From assembly GCF_003130405.1 (NCBI RefSeq), contig NZ_QEAS01000002.1, positions 155,411 to 219,410 of the forward strand: a stretch of 64,000 nt of DNA, written 5' to 3'. This document shows, piece by piece, positions 53,538-63,142 of this stretch; the first letter of the stretch is position 1, and every line of letters starts with the position of its first letter. A program made the translations under genes and the position numbers. This DNA is from Pararcticibacter amylolyticus (GTDB taxonomy: Bacteria > Bacteroidota > Bacteroidia > Sphingobacteriales > Sphingobacteriaceae). The notes below the pieces were generated by a model. That model was not told where the DNA came from and did not search any database. It saw nothing but the letters and a program-made list of their open reading frames with translations.

Positions 53538-54146
53538 ATGAAAAGTTTAATGACATTATGCTTCGTATTAACGGGCTTGTTCCTGAAGGCGCAACCGGTA
53601 GCCGGTTACCAGGTAGGGGATATAGCCAAAGACTTCAGCCTGAAGAATGTAGATGGAAAGACCGTCTCTCTTTCAGATTTTAAAACAGCGAAAGGCTTTA
53701 TTGTAATCTTTACCTGCAATACCTGCCCTGTAGCCAATGCTTACGAACAGCGTATAATAGAGCTGAATACAAAATACAGTAAACTGGATTACCCCGTAAT
53801 TGCTGTAAATCCAAATGATCCGGGTGTACAGCCGGGTGATTCCTTCGAAAAAATGCAGGAACGGGCAACAGAAAAAGGATATGCATTCCCTTATCTGCTC
53901 GACCCGGATCACCTGGTGACCAAAAGGTTTGGCGCCACAAAGACTCCGCATGTATTTATATTACAAAAGACATCTGCAGGAAACAGGGTATCTTACATAG
54001 GCGCTATTGATAACGACACTGAAGGAACTAATACCGGCAGAACTAATTATGTAGAAGAGGCGGTTAATGCACTCGCAACAGGACAGAAGCCTGCCACCAG
54101 CACTACCAAAGCGGTTGGCTGCGCCATCAAGTGGAAGAAAAGTTAA
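53538..54146 (+). CDS. secreted thioredoxin-fold (redoxin/AhpC-TSA type) protein
   Basis: A 202-residue protein with a signal peptide (1-18) and the redoxin domain opening GDIAKDFSLKNVDGKTVSLSD. The active pair is C60 and C63 in FTCNTCPVANAYEQR (CxxC rather than the single peroxidatic Cys of peroxiredoxins). It forms a pair with the TlpA-like gene just upstream (7-base gap), so the two may act together in periplasmic disulfide exchange. The 3' end overlaps the convergent DUF3857 gene by 4 bases. Confidence 0.83.
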   Translation: MKSLMTLCFVLTGLFLKAQPVAGYQVGDIAKDFSLKNVDGKTVSLSDFKTAKGFIVIFTCNTCPVANAYEQRIIELNTKYSKLDYPVIAVNPNDPGVQPGDSFEKMQERATEKGYAFPYLLDPDHLVTKRFGATKTPHVFILQKTSAGNRVSYIGAIDNDTEGTNTGRTNYVEEAVNALATGQKPATSTTKAVGCAIKWKKS

Positions 54147-56044
54147 AACTTCAGTATCAGACGGTCGTTATCGGCCTGCACGATATCCTGGTAAAACTTC
54201 ACAAACTCAGCATACTGCTCTTTGGGATATGTTCCCTCATTCATTTGCAGTACCCTCCGGTAGGTAACAATATTATCTTTGACATTTACTGTCGCTGTAT
54301 ATTTGCCAAACGGCTTTTCCAGGGTGGTATTGCCGGAACGGTATTCAATTTTAGCCTTCGCAGGAAGTTCGAATGTATACTCGTCTTCATCAATGTATCC
54401 TCTGTTAATAAAAAGCGGGTTGTTGCGGATCCTCAGATCCGGCATCACCCGCTTCTCTTTATTTACCGGATTTAAAGAGATATACATAATCCCCCCGCTT
54501 AGTGCGGCGTAGGCCCTGGATTGGAAATCAATATTTTCAATGGTAACAGGTTTTAAGCCCTTTTCCTTTTTAAACTCAAACGCCTCAATCTCAAGATTCG
54601 GAAGCGGATAGAGCTTGACCAGCTCCTTCACCTGCTCTTTAAATGGCTCACCTTCGAGCATATCGTGATTGTCATACTGGGTCCCTTCAAAGCGCGTCTG
54701 AATCTTACCGCTGAGATCACCGCCCTCCGCCAGCTTAAAACTGGCCTTCCGGGTTTGCCGGTTCTCCAAAGCTGCGAACTTAGGTGTCTTCAGAAGCTTA
54801 CCTCCTTCAGGTGTACAGGCAAGAACGAGGCGGTCGTCTGTGAAGTCACCCAGAAAACCAAAAGGATAGTGTTTGCTGGTGCATTCCAGCCATGTTGTGT
54901 CATTTTTAAATGGCAGGCATAGAATGATATGATCCCCGTCATTTAAAGAAGCAAAGTCAGGAGAGACATCTTTTTTAAAAGCGCCGGAATTTACAATACA
55001 ATAATATGATTCTATGCCTGCGGCCTTCAGCAAAGCCTTGGTATAATTGACAAGGCCCTTACAATCGCCGTAACCAAGACGATCAACATCGATAGCCGGA
55101 TAGGGTTGATGCCCGCCGATTCCGATCTGTACACTGATATACCGGCATTTATTCTGCATGTATTCATAGATCATTTTGGCTTTAGCCTTTGGATCATTCG
55201 TATCTTTCACCAGTTCGCTGATATACTGTTTGGTGAGCGGGCTTAAAACATCCCGGCCTTTCAGCAGATTTTCGTTCACCCAGGTACCAAATTCCGTCCA
55301 GTTACTGAACTTACCTGTAATGCCGCGGTAAGCGAATGTTTCGGGCGCCAGCCTTACCCGCGTCCGGTATCTGTCGGGATCGGGACTATAGGGCTCTAAC
55401 CTGGCAGCCGGAATATCAGATAGCTGCCATTTATACGTTTTTATATTTTTTTCCGTATTCTCCTCAACCTTTCCGGGATAATTATACTCCCTGTACCTGA
55501 GCTTATAATCAGCAGGGCCGGTAAACCTGAAGGTGCTTTTCTCGATAGCAACGCCTTCTGAGGGCACAGGGCGCCAGGTGGGAAGGAACAGACTTTGCCT
55601 GGATCTGATTTCGGATTCATATACGATTGTATAGGGATAGGTGGTCATGGCAGGTCTGAAATACTTCACGCGGTCATCCTCATACAGAGAGACGTTGCTT
55701 ACAGCGCTCACATCCTTAAAGTCCTTCTCAGTAAATTTACTTACAGGAAGACCGAACTCATTGTATATGATCCCTTTCACCGACTTTACCTGGAAGAGCT
55801 TGTCATAAAAAATAACAACCTCTCCTTCGTCATCTCCGGCACTGTTCATCACCGTAACGGCCGATCTCACTTTATAAGCAAGATCGTCAGGCTTGTTCAT
55901 AATCACCTCATAATCCAGATCCCGTACCACAGCAGACGCCCTGTTAATGAGGCTTTTGGGAATTACAGAAACAGCATAACGCTCCTGTGCAGAGCTCAGA
56001 AGGGACCAGAACAATACCACGAAAATGGGCAAAAACCTCATCAT
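54143..56044 (-). CDS. DUF3857 and transglutaminase-like secreted protein (with catalytic Cys)
   Basis: A 633-residue protein: signal peptide (1-19), DUF3857 beta-rich domain (about 40-210), transglutaminase-like domain (about 285-370) with YGDCKGLVNYTKALLKAAGI that keeps the catalytic Cys (GDC), and a C-terminal DUF3858-like beta domain. It starts with an ATGA overlap on the stop of the larger paralogue upstream, so the pair is translated together. Function unknown; such proteins are common in Bacteroidota envelopes. Confidence 0.83.
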   Translation of the reverse strand: MMRFLPIFVVLFWSLLSSAQERYAVSVIPKSLINRASAVVRDLDYEVIMNKPDDLAYKVRSAVTVMNSAGDDEGEVVIFYDKLFQVKSVKGIIYNEFGLPVSKFTEKDFKDVSAVSNVSLYEDDRVKYFRPAMTTYPYTIVYESEIRSRQSLFLPTWRPVPSEGVAIEKSTFRFTGPADYKLRYREYNYPGKVEENTEKNIKTYKWQLSDIPAARLEPYSPDPDRYRTRVRLAPETFAYRGITGKFSNWTEFGTWVNENLLKGRDVLSPLTKQYISELVKDTNDPKAKAKMIYEYMQNKCRYISVQIGIGGHQPYPAIDVDRLGYGDCKGLVNYTKALLKAAGIESYYCIVNSGAFKKDVSPDFASLNDGDHIILCLPFKNDTTWLECTSKHYPFGFLGDFTDDRLVLACTPEGGKLLKTPKFAALENRQTRKASFKLAEGGDLSGKIQTRFEGTQYDNHDMLEGEPFKEQVKELVKLYPLPNLEIEAFEFKKEKGLKPVTIENIDFQSRAYAALSGGIMYISLNPVNKEKRVMPDLRIRNNPLFINRGYIDEDEYTFELPAKAKIEYRSGNTTLEKPFGKYTATVNVKDNIVTYRRVLQMNEGTYPKEQYAEFVKFYQDIVQADNDRLILKF

Positions 56045-58017
56045 ATCTTTTTCTTAAGCACAATATCTGTTTTGTGGACCAGAACGATCTTATTAAACAG
56101 CTCTTTCAGATAAAGGTATTCATCCGGTTGATAGATAGCTTTTTCCAATTGAGTAAGTTGGTAAAAGTTAAAGGAATTCTCTTCCTGGTTCGCCTGCATA
56201 ATGAACTTTCCACCTTTATTAGGTAGGGCAAGTGCAATAGTCTCCGGCTTACTTTGCAGCTCATACTTCGCAGGAAACTGGAGATGCAGTACCACCCTTG
56301 TATCAGACGCGGAACCCAGGTCAACAGGGTAGCTTCGCTCAGCCAGCTTAAAGGGGTTTTCGTTCACCCGGTCCATCAGAAACGGGTTTAGAAATATCCG
56401 GTCTTTATTCAAATTGTCAAAAGCCCTGATCTCAATATCATATACTTCAGTGACCGGTTTATCCAGGGAGTCTACATTGTCTATCCGGGATTTCAGGATC
56501 TTGAGTTTAGGCCACCGTTCTTCGAGTTTTTCAATATATTCATCCGTCGATGTACTCTTCTTCATAGACTGACGTTTTGAATACGCCGCGTATCCGGAAG
56601 AGATAAACGACATCTTACCGGTTAACAGGCCGTTCTCTTCAAGAGTAAGATCAAATGTATAAGTCTTGGATTCCTTTTGAGAAGCCTTCAGGTCAGCCCA
56701 GTAAGATGGCTTATTCAGGCTCATGACCCGGCCCTGGTCGTTTATACACCGGATTGGGATTAGTCCGAAAGGCATTAGCGGTTCTGTAGCGTCCAGCAGA
56801 TAGGACTGTCCGCTGATATTCACTTTTGAAATGACATAGTTAAAGTCACTGGTTACCGGGAAAAGTTTATTAATTAAGCCGTTAGATCTGGTAGAAAGAA
56901 GTACCGCTTCAGCATCCAGCCCGGCGGATAACAGTGCGGCGGTCAGGGACAGATTAATATCCGCTACATTCCCTGTATGACTCTCGTACGCTTTCTTAAT
57001 CCCATATTCTGTATAGATCCCATAAATATTATCCCACCTGTACCAGTTCCGGATATGATCATAGATCGCGCGGGCTTTCTGCAGAGGATCTGTGATATTA
57101 CCTGTCAGCGGAGCAAGCTTCTCTTTGAAATAATCCTTCTTCTTCATCTGACTACCAAACTCCTCGCTCGATCTCAGATCACGGTCAATGGCATTCCATT
57201 CCTGCGTGACTTTATGTTTCACGCCCCTGGAATCCACATACTCTGCTAACTCAAAAAACATGGCGGACAGGAAATTAGAGGAAGCCGTCATGTTATCCTC
57301 TTCTATGAATGCCGGAACATCTGCCATGGCATAAGTCAGCGCCGAACAATCCGCCTTAAAGCCGCCCCCGGCGTTATAACATTCCCTCTCTACGGTCCCG
57401 GTGTTTTTTGTGAGCTTGTAAGGGCCGCGTAACGATACATTATAGGAAAAGACAGCGGGAATACGGGCCAGGTATTCGCTGTATATCTTTGGAATATCCG
57501 ATTGAAACTCCCAGTTGCGGAAATGCCGCAGGAAGGGCGATTCGATACGGTATTTATATTCAATGATACACCCGTTGCGGAGGTTAGGCATGGTAAATTT
57601 GGTTATATCAGCGTATTTACTTCTGTTTTCCTTAAATACCTGCTTCGGATCGAGGGCGGCTGACCTCATCAGGTCCTGCTCGTCCGGGTAATAGGTAACA
57701 GCTTCAATATCACTCACTCTCTCAAAAACGTTTGCGTCGTTCTTATGGAGCACGATGCTGACCGTACCGTTCTTAAAGCCCTTTTCATTAAAGATCTTAA
57801 TCCTGACATGGTGCTCAAATACCACGCTGATATCGACATTTGTGCTGACATAAGCGGTGCCAAATTCACGGAGCACTACAGCATTGGCTGTGGTATCTTT
57901 ATCATACCTCTTTAACTCAAATTCAGCCTGGGTAGGTTTTCCGAAAGGAAAGTCTGTTTCCTGGGCAGTAACCGATGTCACGCTCAGGAGTAAAATCGCA
58001 TAAATTAGTTTATTCAT
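56041..58017 (-). CDS. DUF3857 and transglutaminase-like secreted protein (Cys position changed)
   Basis: A 658-residue protein from the ATG at 58017 (MNKLIYAILLLSVTSVTAQ signal peptide). A longer in-frame reading would begin inside the promoter region and is rejected. It has the same DUF3857 plus transglutaminase order. In the transglutaminase core the block reads GNVADINLSLTAALLSAGL, where the catalytic Cys of its partner is Ala (ADI instead of DCK). It is probably a catalytically dead partner of the following gene, which overlaps its stop (ATGA). Confidence 0.83.
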   Translation of the reverse strand: MNKLIYAILLLSVTSVTAQETDFPFGKPTQAEFELKRYDKDTTANAVVLREFGTAYVSTNVDISVVFEHHVRIKIFNEKGFKNGTVSIVLHKNDANVFERVSDIEAVTYYPDEQDLMRSAALDPKQVFKENRSKYADITKFTMPNLRNGCIIEYKYRIESPFLRHFRNWEFQSDIPKIYSEYLARIPAVFSYNVSLRGPYKLTKNTGTVERECYNAGGGFKADCSALTYAMADVPAFIEEDNMTASSNFLSAMFFELAEYVDSRGVKHKVTQEWNAIDRDLRSSEEFGSQMKKKDYFKEKLAPLTGNITDPLQKARAIYDHIRNWYRWDNIYGIYTEYGIKKAYESHTGNVADINLSLTAALLSAGLDAEAVLLSTRSNGLINKLFPVTSDFNYVISKVNISGQSYLLDATEPLMPFGLIPIRCINDQGRVMSLNKPSYWADLKASQKESKTYTFDLTLEENGLLTGKMSFISSGYAAYSKRQSMKKSTSTDEYIEKLEERWPKLKILKSRIDNVDSLDKPVTEVYDIEIRAFDNLNKDRIFLNPFLMDRVNENPFKLAERSYPVDLGSASDTRVVLHLQFPAKYELQSKPETIALALPNKGGKFIMQANQEENSFNFYQLTQLEKAIYQPDEYLYLKELFNKIVLVHKTDIVLKKKI

Positions 58018-58056
58018 TGAAATAAGGATAAGCCCGTGACAAGATAGGCACCGATA

Positions 58057-58064
58057 CAAATATA
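58057..58064 (-). promoter_or_regulatory. -7 box for the DUF3857 pair
   Basis: TATATTTG on the minus strand, exact match, 39 bases before the chosen ATG at 58017; it overlaps the longer alternative start, which supports the shorter one. Confidence 0.45.
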
Positions 58065-58233
58065 TACAAGGATTGTTTGTATTTTATTTAAGATCTTCAA
58101 ACCGACAGATGTTGGATCCCGCCTGCTGAATTATTCATAAAACATTAATCAAAGATCGTAAATCCCATTAATTTTCCGACATTTGAAAAAAACGATAGAG
58201 GGCAAGCGGACTTTTGCCCTTAATAAAACACTG

Positions 58234-59250
58234 ATGAAACTCAATCTTACACGTCCTATTGCTTTTTTCGATCTGGAAACAACAGGAACAGTTATTGGCT
58301 TGGACAGAATAGTTGAAATAGCCATTTTGAAGGTATTTCCTGATGATACAAAAGAGATGAAAAGCACCCGGGTTAATCCCGGGATGTCTATACCTTACGA
58401 AACGTCTATGATCCATGGGATCTTTGACGAGGATGTAAAAGAGGCTCCGACCTTCCGGGAAATTGGCCCTGAACTGGCTGAATTCCTGAAAGATTGTGAT
58501 CTTGCAGGCTACAATTCCAACAAGTTTGATATCCCGATGCTGATGGAGGAATTCTTAAGGGCGAGGGTAGAATTTGACCTGGAAAACAGGCGGTTTGTTG
58601 ATGTCCAGAACATCTTTCACCAGATGGAACAACGTACCTTAAAAGCTGCTTACCAGTTTTACTGCGGGAAAGCGATTGAAAATGCACATTCTGCTGAGGC
58701 CGATACGATGGCCACCTACGAGGTGCTGCTGGCGCAGCTGGATAAATATGAAGGCAGGGAATGGGAAGACAGGAAAGGTAACAAATCTGTCCCTGTAAAA
58801 AACGACATCGAGGCTCTTCATTCATTCACAAACCTGAGCCGTCCGGTAGATTTTGCGGGCAGAATTGTCTTCAATGAAGACGGAATTGAAGTGTTCAATT
58901 TCGGTAAGCATAAGGGAAAATGCGTGGAGGAGGTTTTCCAGGCTGAACCGAGCTACTACTCATGGATGCAGCAGGGTGATTTTCCTTTGTATACCAAACG
59001 TTGTCTGGAGAAGATCTGGGTACGCTGGAATGAAAAGAAGGTAATCATCAAGCAACAGACAGAGAAAACTGTGGTGATTGACCGTGCTGATCTTAAGGAC
59101 AATCAGCACCGTGGCGAACAGCGGCCGCAGTTTCAAAAAGGAAATTTCCGGCCTGATAACAGGGGCAACAGGGAAGAAGGGCCGAAGAAAAAGACTGAAC
59201 CCATTACTGACGACATGCTCGAACTTCTGAAACAGAAATTTGGTAAATAG
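58234..59250 (+). CDS. 3'-5' exonuclease, DNA polymerase III epsilon-like, with extra C-terminal domain
   Basis: 338 residues from the ATG at 58234 (MKLNLTRPIAFFDLETTG); an in-frame TTG 51 bases upstream is less likely. The DnaQ-like ExoI motif FDLETTG, ExoII LAGYNSNKFDIPML and ExoIII HSAEADTMAT are all visible. After residue 200 a small domain (VFNFGKHKGKCVEEV) resembles the DUF3820-type module seen with such exonucleases, and the tail is polar. It may proofread or degrade RNA/DNA; no dedicated polymerase gene is near. Confidence 0.88.
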   Translation: MKLNLTRPIAFFDLETTGTVIGLDRIVEIAILKVFPDDTKEMKSTRVNPGMSIPYETSMIHGIFDEDVKEAPTFREIGPELAEFLKDCDLAGYNSNKFDIPMLMEEFLRARVEFDLENRRFVDVQNIFHQMEQRTLKAAYQFYCGKAIENAHSAEADTMATYEVLLAQLDKYEGREWEDRKGNKSVPVKNDIEALHSFTNLSRPVDFAGRIVFNEDGIEVFNFGKHKGKCVEEVFQAEPSYYSWMQQGDFPLYTKRCLEKIWVRWNEKKVIIKQQTEKTVVIDRADLKDNQHRGEQRPQFQKGNFRPDNRGNREEGPKKKTEPITDDMLELLKQKFGK

Positions 59251-59253
59251 TAT

Positions 59254-60222
59254 TTATTCTCCTTCCTCCCCCGGGGAAGGAGAATAATTTACAGGCTTAA
59301 GGAAGTCTATATTCCTTTTTAAGCCACTGAATTTGGTTCTCTTTACCGGAGATCCTTTAAATATCTTCCGGAAAACATCTTCCGTTATCTCCTGCCATTC
59401 AGCTTTAGTCATCTCAAGTATTCCTTCAGCCGGGCGGAACGCAGGCTCTTCGTGACTGGAAGAAAAACGATTCCAGGGACAAACATCCTGGCACACATCA
59501 CACCCGAACATCCAGTTATCCATCTTTCCCCGGAACCCACCGGGTAATTCGTCTTTCAATTCTATCGTAAGATAAGAGATACACCTGCTGCCGTCTACTA
59601 TTCCCGGAGATAAGATCGCTTCGGTAGGGCATGCATCCAGGCAACGTGTACAGGAACCACAATAATCTTTCGTTAAAGGAACATCGTATGCGAGGTCAAC
59701 ATCAACGATCAGTTCGGCGAGAAAGAAAAAAGATCCGTGCTTTCTGCTAATCAGATTGGAGTGTTTACCAATCCACCCAAGTCCTGATTTTCTGGCCCAG
59801 GCTCTGTCGAGCACCGGCGCGGAATCAACAAATGCCCGCCCCCCGACATCACCTATCTTTTCCGACATCGCGTGAAGCAGTTCCCGCAGCCTGCTTTTTA
59901 TAACATCATGGTAATCCTGTCCGTAGGCATATTTCGATATCTTCGGAGCCTCCGGATCAGCCTGTTTTTCCTTTGTATAATAGTTAAATCCAAGGGAGAT
60001 GACGGATTTAGCACCTTCTACCAGCTTCCGGGGATCCAGCCGTTTATCGAAGTGATTCTCCATGTATCCCATCTTTCCATGAAAACTGTTTTTTAGCCAG
60101 CTTTCCAGGCGGGGCGCTTCTTCTTCCAGGAAATCAGCTTTCGAAATACCACAAAATACAAAGCCGAGCCTGCTGGCTTCATCTTTAATAAATTTGCTGT
60201 ATTGCGCGGCGGTGCTGAACAT
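59254..60222 (-). CDS. queG: epoxyqueuosine reductase
   Basis: 322 residues from the ATG at 60222. It holds the two [4Fe-4S] clusters in [16 protein letters not shown] and [15 protein letters not shown], and the vitamin B12-binding part before them ([22 protein letters not shown]). It reduces epoxyqueuosine to queuosine in tRNA, the last step of the pathway begun by QueE (36387). Full length. It is convergent with the exonuclease gene. Confidence 0.94.
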   Translation of the reverse strand: MFSTAAQYSKFIKDEASRLGFVFCGISKADFLEEEAPRLESWLKNSFHGKMGYMENHFDKRLDPRKLVEGAKSVISLGFNYYTKEKQADPEAPKISKYAYGQDYHDVIKSRLRELLHAMSEKIGDVGGRAFVDSAPVLDRAWARKSGLGWIGKHSNLISRKHGSFFFLAELIVDVDLAYDVPLTKDYCGSCTRCLDACPTEAILSPGIVDGSRCISYLTIELKDELPGGFRGKMDNWMFGCDVCQDVCPWNRFSSSHEEPAFRPAEGILEMTKAEWQEITEDVFRKIFKGSPVKRTKFSGLKRNIDFLKPVNYSPSPGEEGE

Positions 60223-60319
60223 CAGGATATCAAACCACAAAAATTATGCTTTACAATCAATATTTCATCATTCGGGCATCACTTTTCAAATAAAAAGACA
60301 TTTATCCCCCCGGAGGTTG

Positions 60320-60327
60320 TACTTTTG
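60320..60327 (+). promoter_or_regulatory. -7 box for the MFS gene
   Basis: TACTTTTG, exact match, 9 bases before the ATG at 60337. No clear TTG at the upstream spacing. Confidence 0.45.
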
Positions 60328-60336
60328 CAGCTTACT

Positions 60337-61515
60337 ATGTCCATTCAGCGTCACCCTATTTATAACTGGTCATTCGGCCTCCTTTGCTTCAGTTCCTTAC
60401 TTTTTTCTGCCAGTTTTAACATGTTGATTCCCGAACTGCCGGCTTATCTGACAAAAATAGGAGGGGCTGAGTATAAGGGATTGATCATAGCTTTATTTAC
60501 TCTTACAGCAGGGATCTCCCGGCCTTTTAGCGGGAAACTGACCGATACGGTAGGAAGGGTGCCTGTAATGGCAGTCGGATCCATTGTATGTTTTGTCTGC
60601 GGTTTTCTTTACCCGGTGCTTACGAGTGTCTCGGGCTTTTTATTCCTGCGCCTGGTTCATGGATTCTCAACGGGGTTTAAGCCTACCGCCACAGCAGCCT
60701 ATGTTGCAGACATCGTACCGGTAAACCGCTGGGGGGAAGCCATGGGAATACACGGGCTTTGTTTCAGTACGGGCATGGCCATAGGCCCTGCAATTGGAAG
60801 CGCCATAACGGGGAGCTACTCTATAAATGTACTTTTTTACTGTTCCTCGGCGTTTGCACTGATGTCGATCATCATCCTGATGAACATGAAAGAAACTGTT
60901 CCTCAGAAGCAGCGCTTCAGTACCTCCCTTTTAAAGATCTCCAGGAATGAGATCATTGAGTGGAGAGTATTCCCGGCGGCACTCGTCACATTACTTTCTT
61001 ACCTTGGGTACGGCGTTCTGATCACGCTGGTACCCGACAAGGGGGAACACCTGGGAATGACAAATAAAGGTCTGTTCTTCATGACCTTCACCATATCATC
61101 GCTGTTGATCCGGTTTATAGCGGGAAAAGTATCCGATAGTTACGGGAGGGTGAAAGTAATTAAAGTAGCCTTAGTTTTGCTCTGCCTGGCTTTTGTGCTG
61201 ATAGGAAAGGCGGATTCGACCGCTTCGTTCCTGGTTGCATCGGTTGTATATGGCATTGCCTCGGGGATCCTGTCTCCGGCAATCAATGCCTGGACGGTAG
61301 ATCTGAGCCATCCGGAACGCCGGGGGATGGCGATGGCCACAATGTATATTGCTTTGGAAGCAGGCATTGGCATAGGTGCACTTCTGGCCGGATGGATCTA
61401 TCAGAATGAGGTAAGCAGGATACCGCTGAACTTTTATATTGCAGCTGTAGTATCGCTTGCAGCCTTGCTATACATCCTTGGAAAAGACAAATTAAAAAAA
61501 ACCGAAGCCATCTAG
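60337..61515 (+). CDS. MFS transporter
   Basis: 392 residues from the ATG at 60337; a longer in-frame reading from 60202 would cross the queG start region and a promoter box. It has 12 hydrophobic segments, the loop-2 motif GKLTDTVGRVPVM and its repeat GKVSDSYGRVKVI in the second half, typical of a drug/proton antiporter-like MFS protein. Substrate not predictable. It is convergent with mqo, 15 bases apart. Confidence 0.88.
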   Translation: MSIQRHPIYNWSFGLLCFSSLLFSASFNMLIPELPAYLTKIGGAEYKGLIIALFTLTAGISRPFSGKLTDTVGRVPVMAVGSIVCFVCGFLYPVLTSVSGFLFLRLVHGFSTGFKPTATAAYVADIVPVNRWGEAMGIHGLCFSTGMAIGPAIGSAITGSYSINVLFYCSSAFALMSIIILMNMKETVPQKQRFSTSLLKISRNEIIEWRVFPAALVTLLSYLGYGVLITLVPDKGEHLGMTNKGLFFMTFTISSLLIRFIAGKVSDSYGRVKVIKVALVLLCLAFVLIGKADSTASFLVASVVYGIASGILSPAINAWTVDLSHPERRGMAMATMYIALEAGIGIGALLAGWIYQNEVSRIPLNFYIAAVVSLAALLYILGKDKLKKTEAI

Positions 61516-61530
61516 CCACTAATCACCCGG

Positions 61531-63060
61531 CTATACTGCATTCACCTGTTCTTTTTCTTCTGTATGTAAACTAAGGACAGCGCTTGTCCACTCTCTTAGC
61601 TCCGCACAACGTTCAGGATGCTCGTCAAGTGAAAGGCCAAAAGAAGGGATCAGCTCCTTTAGTTTTGCCTGCCATTTTTCTGATTTGAATTTCCCGCTGA
61701 AGCATCGCTCTAACAGGTTAAGCATGATGGCAACAGCAGTAGAGGCTCCCGGCGAGGCCCCGAGGAGGGCGGCTAAGGAACCATCTGCTTCACTCACCAC
61801 CTCGGTTCCAAATTCCAGAATTCCCCCTTTCTCCGGATCCTTCTTAATTACCTGAACCCGTTGCCCGGCCACTTCAAGCTTCCAGTCTTCGGCCTTCGCT
61901 TCGGGGTAATAGCTTCTCAAAGCTCTGATTCTGTCTTCCGGCGATTGCACAACCTGCCCTACGAGATACCGGGTAAGCGGAATATTGGCAAGGCCCGCAG
62001 AGATCATAGGAATAATATTATTTAACCGTATCGAAAGGAGCAGGTCAAGGAATGATCCTTGCTTCAGGAACTTAGTTGAAAACCCTGCATAAGGCCCGAA
62101 CAGCAAAGCCCTTTGCCCGTTGATCACCCTGGTGTCCAGATGGGGGACAGACATGGGAGGAGAGCCAACTTCCGCTTTTCCATAGACTTTCGCATGGTGC
62201 TTCTCAATAACAGACGGATTTGTACATACGAGCCACTGGCCGCTAACAGGAAAGCCGCCAAAACCCTTTCCTTCCTTAATTCCCGACTTCAGAAGTAGTG
62301 GTAGTGAGCCTCCTCCGGCACCAATAAAGACAAACCCTGCCCGCACTTTACGGCTTTTGCCAGTCACATGATCTTTTACCTCGATGTTCCAGGTGCCGTC
62401 GCTGCCCTGGTGAAGTTTCTTCACTTCATGCTTAAAATGCAGGTTTGTATCCGGCAGATCCTTCAGCTTAGCAAACATACATTTAGTGAGGGCTCCGAAA
62501 TTCACGTCGGTGCCAATAGCCATCCTGGTTGCTGCAACCTTCTCCTGTTTACTGCGCCCGGCCATGACGAGAGGAATCCACTTCCTGAGCACTGCAGGAT
62601 CATCAGAGAACTCCATTTCTTTAAATAGAGGGTGCTGGACCATCGCTTCATGCCGTTCTTTAAGATACTCCGCATTCTTTTCTCCCCACACAAAGCTGAT
62701 ATGCGGGATGCTGCGGATGAAGTTCTTAGGTGGGCATATATAGCCGCTTTGCACCGTTGAAGCCCAGAACTGTTTGGATATCTCAAAGGATTCTGCAATT
62801 TTCACAGCCTTCGCTGTTTCGATTGTGCCGTCGGGCAGCTGGGGTGTATAGTTTAGCTCGCAGAAAGCAGAATGACCTGTCCCCGCATTATTCCAGGCAT
62901 CCGAACTTTCCGTCGCCGCCGCATCCATTCGTTCATAAATTTCTATACTTAACTCTGGCTCAAGCTGTTTTAACATAATACCAAGGGTTGCGCTCATGAT
63001 ACCAGCGCCGATAAGGACCACGTCAGTACGCGGTTCTCCGGATATCTTTGATTGATTCAT
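61531..63060 (-). CDS. mqo: malate:quinone oxidoreductase
   Basis: 509 residues from the ATG at 63060 (MNQSKISGEP). FAD-binding block VVLIGAGIMSATLGIMLKQL, the family block WNNAGTGHSAFCELNYTPQ, and the C-terminal GASPGASTAVAIMLNLLERC. It oxidises malate to oxaloacetate and passes electrons to quinone at the membrane, replacing or helping soluble malate dehydrogenase. Full length. Its promoter (63085-63113) is divergent from that of the pseudouridine synthase. Confidence 0.96.
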   Translation of the reverse strand: MNQSKISGEPRTDVVLIGAGIMSATLGIMLKQLEPELSIEIYERMDAAATESSDAWNNAGTGHSAFCELNYTPQLPDGTIETAKAVKIAESFEISKQFWASTVQSGYICPPKNFIRSIPHISFVWGEKNAEYLKERHEAMVQHPLFKEMEFSDDPAVLRKWIPLVMAGRSKQEKVAATRMAIGTDVNFGALTKCMFAKLKDLPDTNLHFKHEVKKLHQGSDGTWNIEVKDHVTGKSRKVRAGFVFIGAGGGSLPLLLKSGIKEGKGFGGFPVSGQWLVCTNPSVIEKHHAKVYGKAEVGSPPMSVPHLDTRVINGQRALLFGPYAGFSTKFLKQGSFLDLLLSIRLNNIIPMISAGLANIPLTRYLVGQVVQSPEDRIRALRSYYPEAKAEDWKLEVAGQRVQVIKKDPEKGGILEFGTEVVSEADGSLAALLGASPGASTAVAIMLNLLERCFSGKFKSEKWQAKLKELIPSFGLSLDEHPERCAELREWTSAVLSLHTEEKEQVNAV

Positions 63061-63084
63061 TTTATTTACAGATAGATACCCTGA

Positions 63085-63113
63085 CAAAGTCAAAAAATAT
63101 GCCACATACCCAA
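63085..63113 (-). promoter_or_regulatory. mqo promoter (TTG-N18-TGACTTTG)
   Basis: On the minus strand TTG (63113-63111), 18-base spacer and TGACTTTG (63092-63085), one mismatch to TAnnTTTG. The ATG at 63060 is 24 bases after the box. Confidence 0.5.
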
Positions 63114-63130
63114 ACTATCCCTTTAATGCG

Positions 63131-63138
63131 TATTTTTG
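63131..63138 (+). promoter_or_regulatory. -7 box for the RluA-type gene
   Basis: TATTTTTG, exact match, only 4 bases before the GTG start at 63143; predicted leaderless transcript. No TTG upstream. Confidence 0.5.
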
Positions 63139-63142
63139 CGCC

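Noticed and set aside
60202..60336. Long N-terminal extension of the MFS transporter
   Set aside because: It overlaps the start of queG and a promoter box, and adds a non-membrane extension not typical of MFS proteins.
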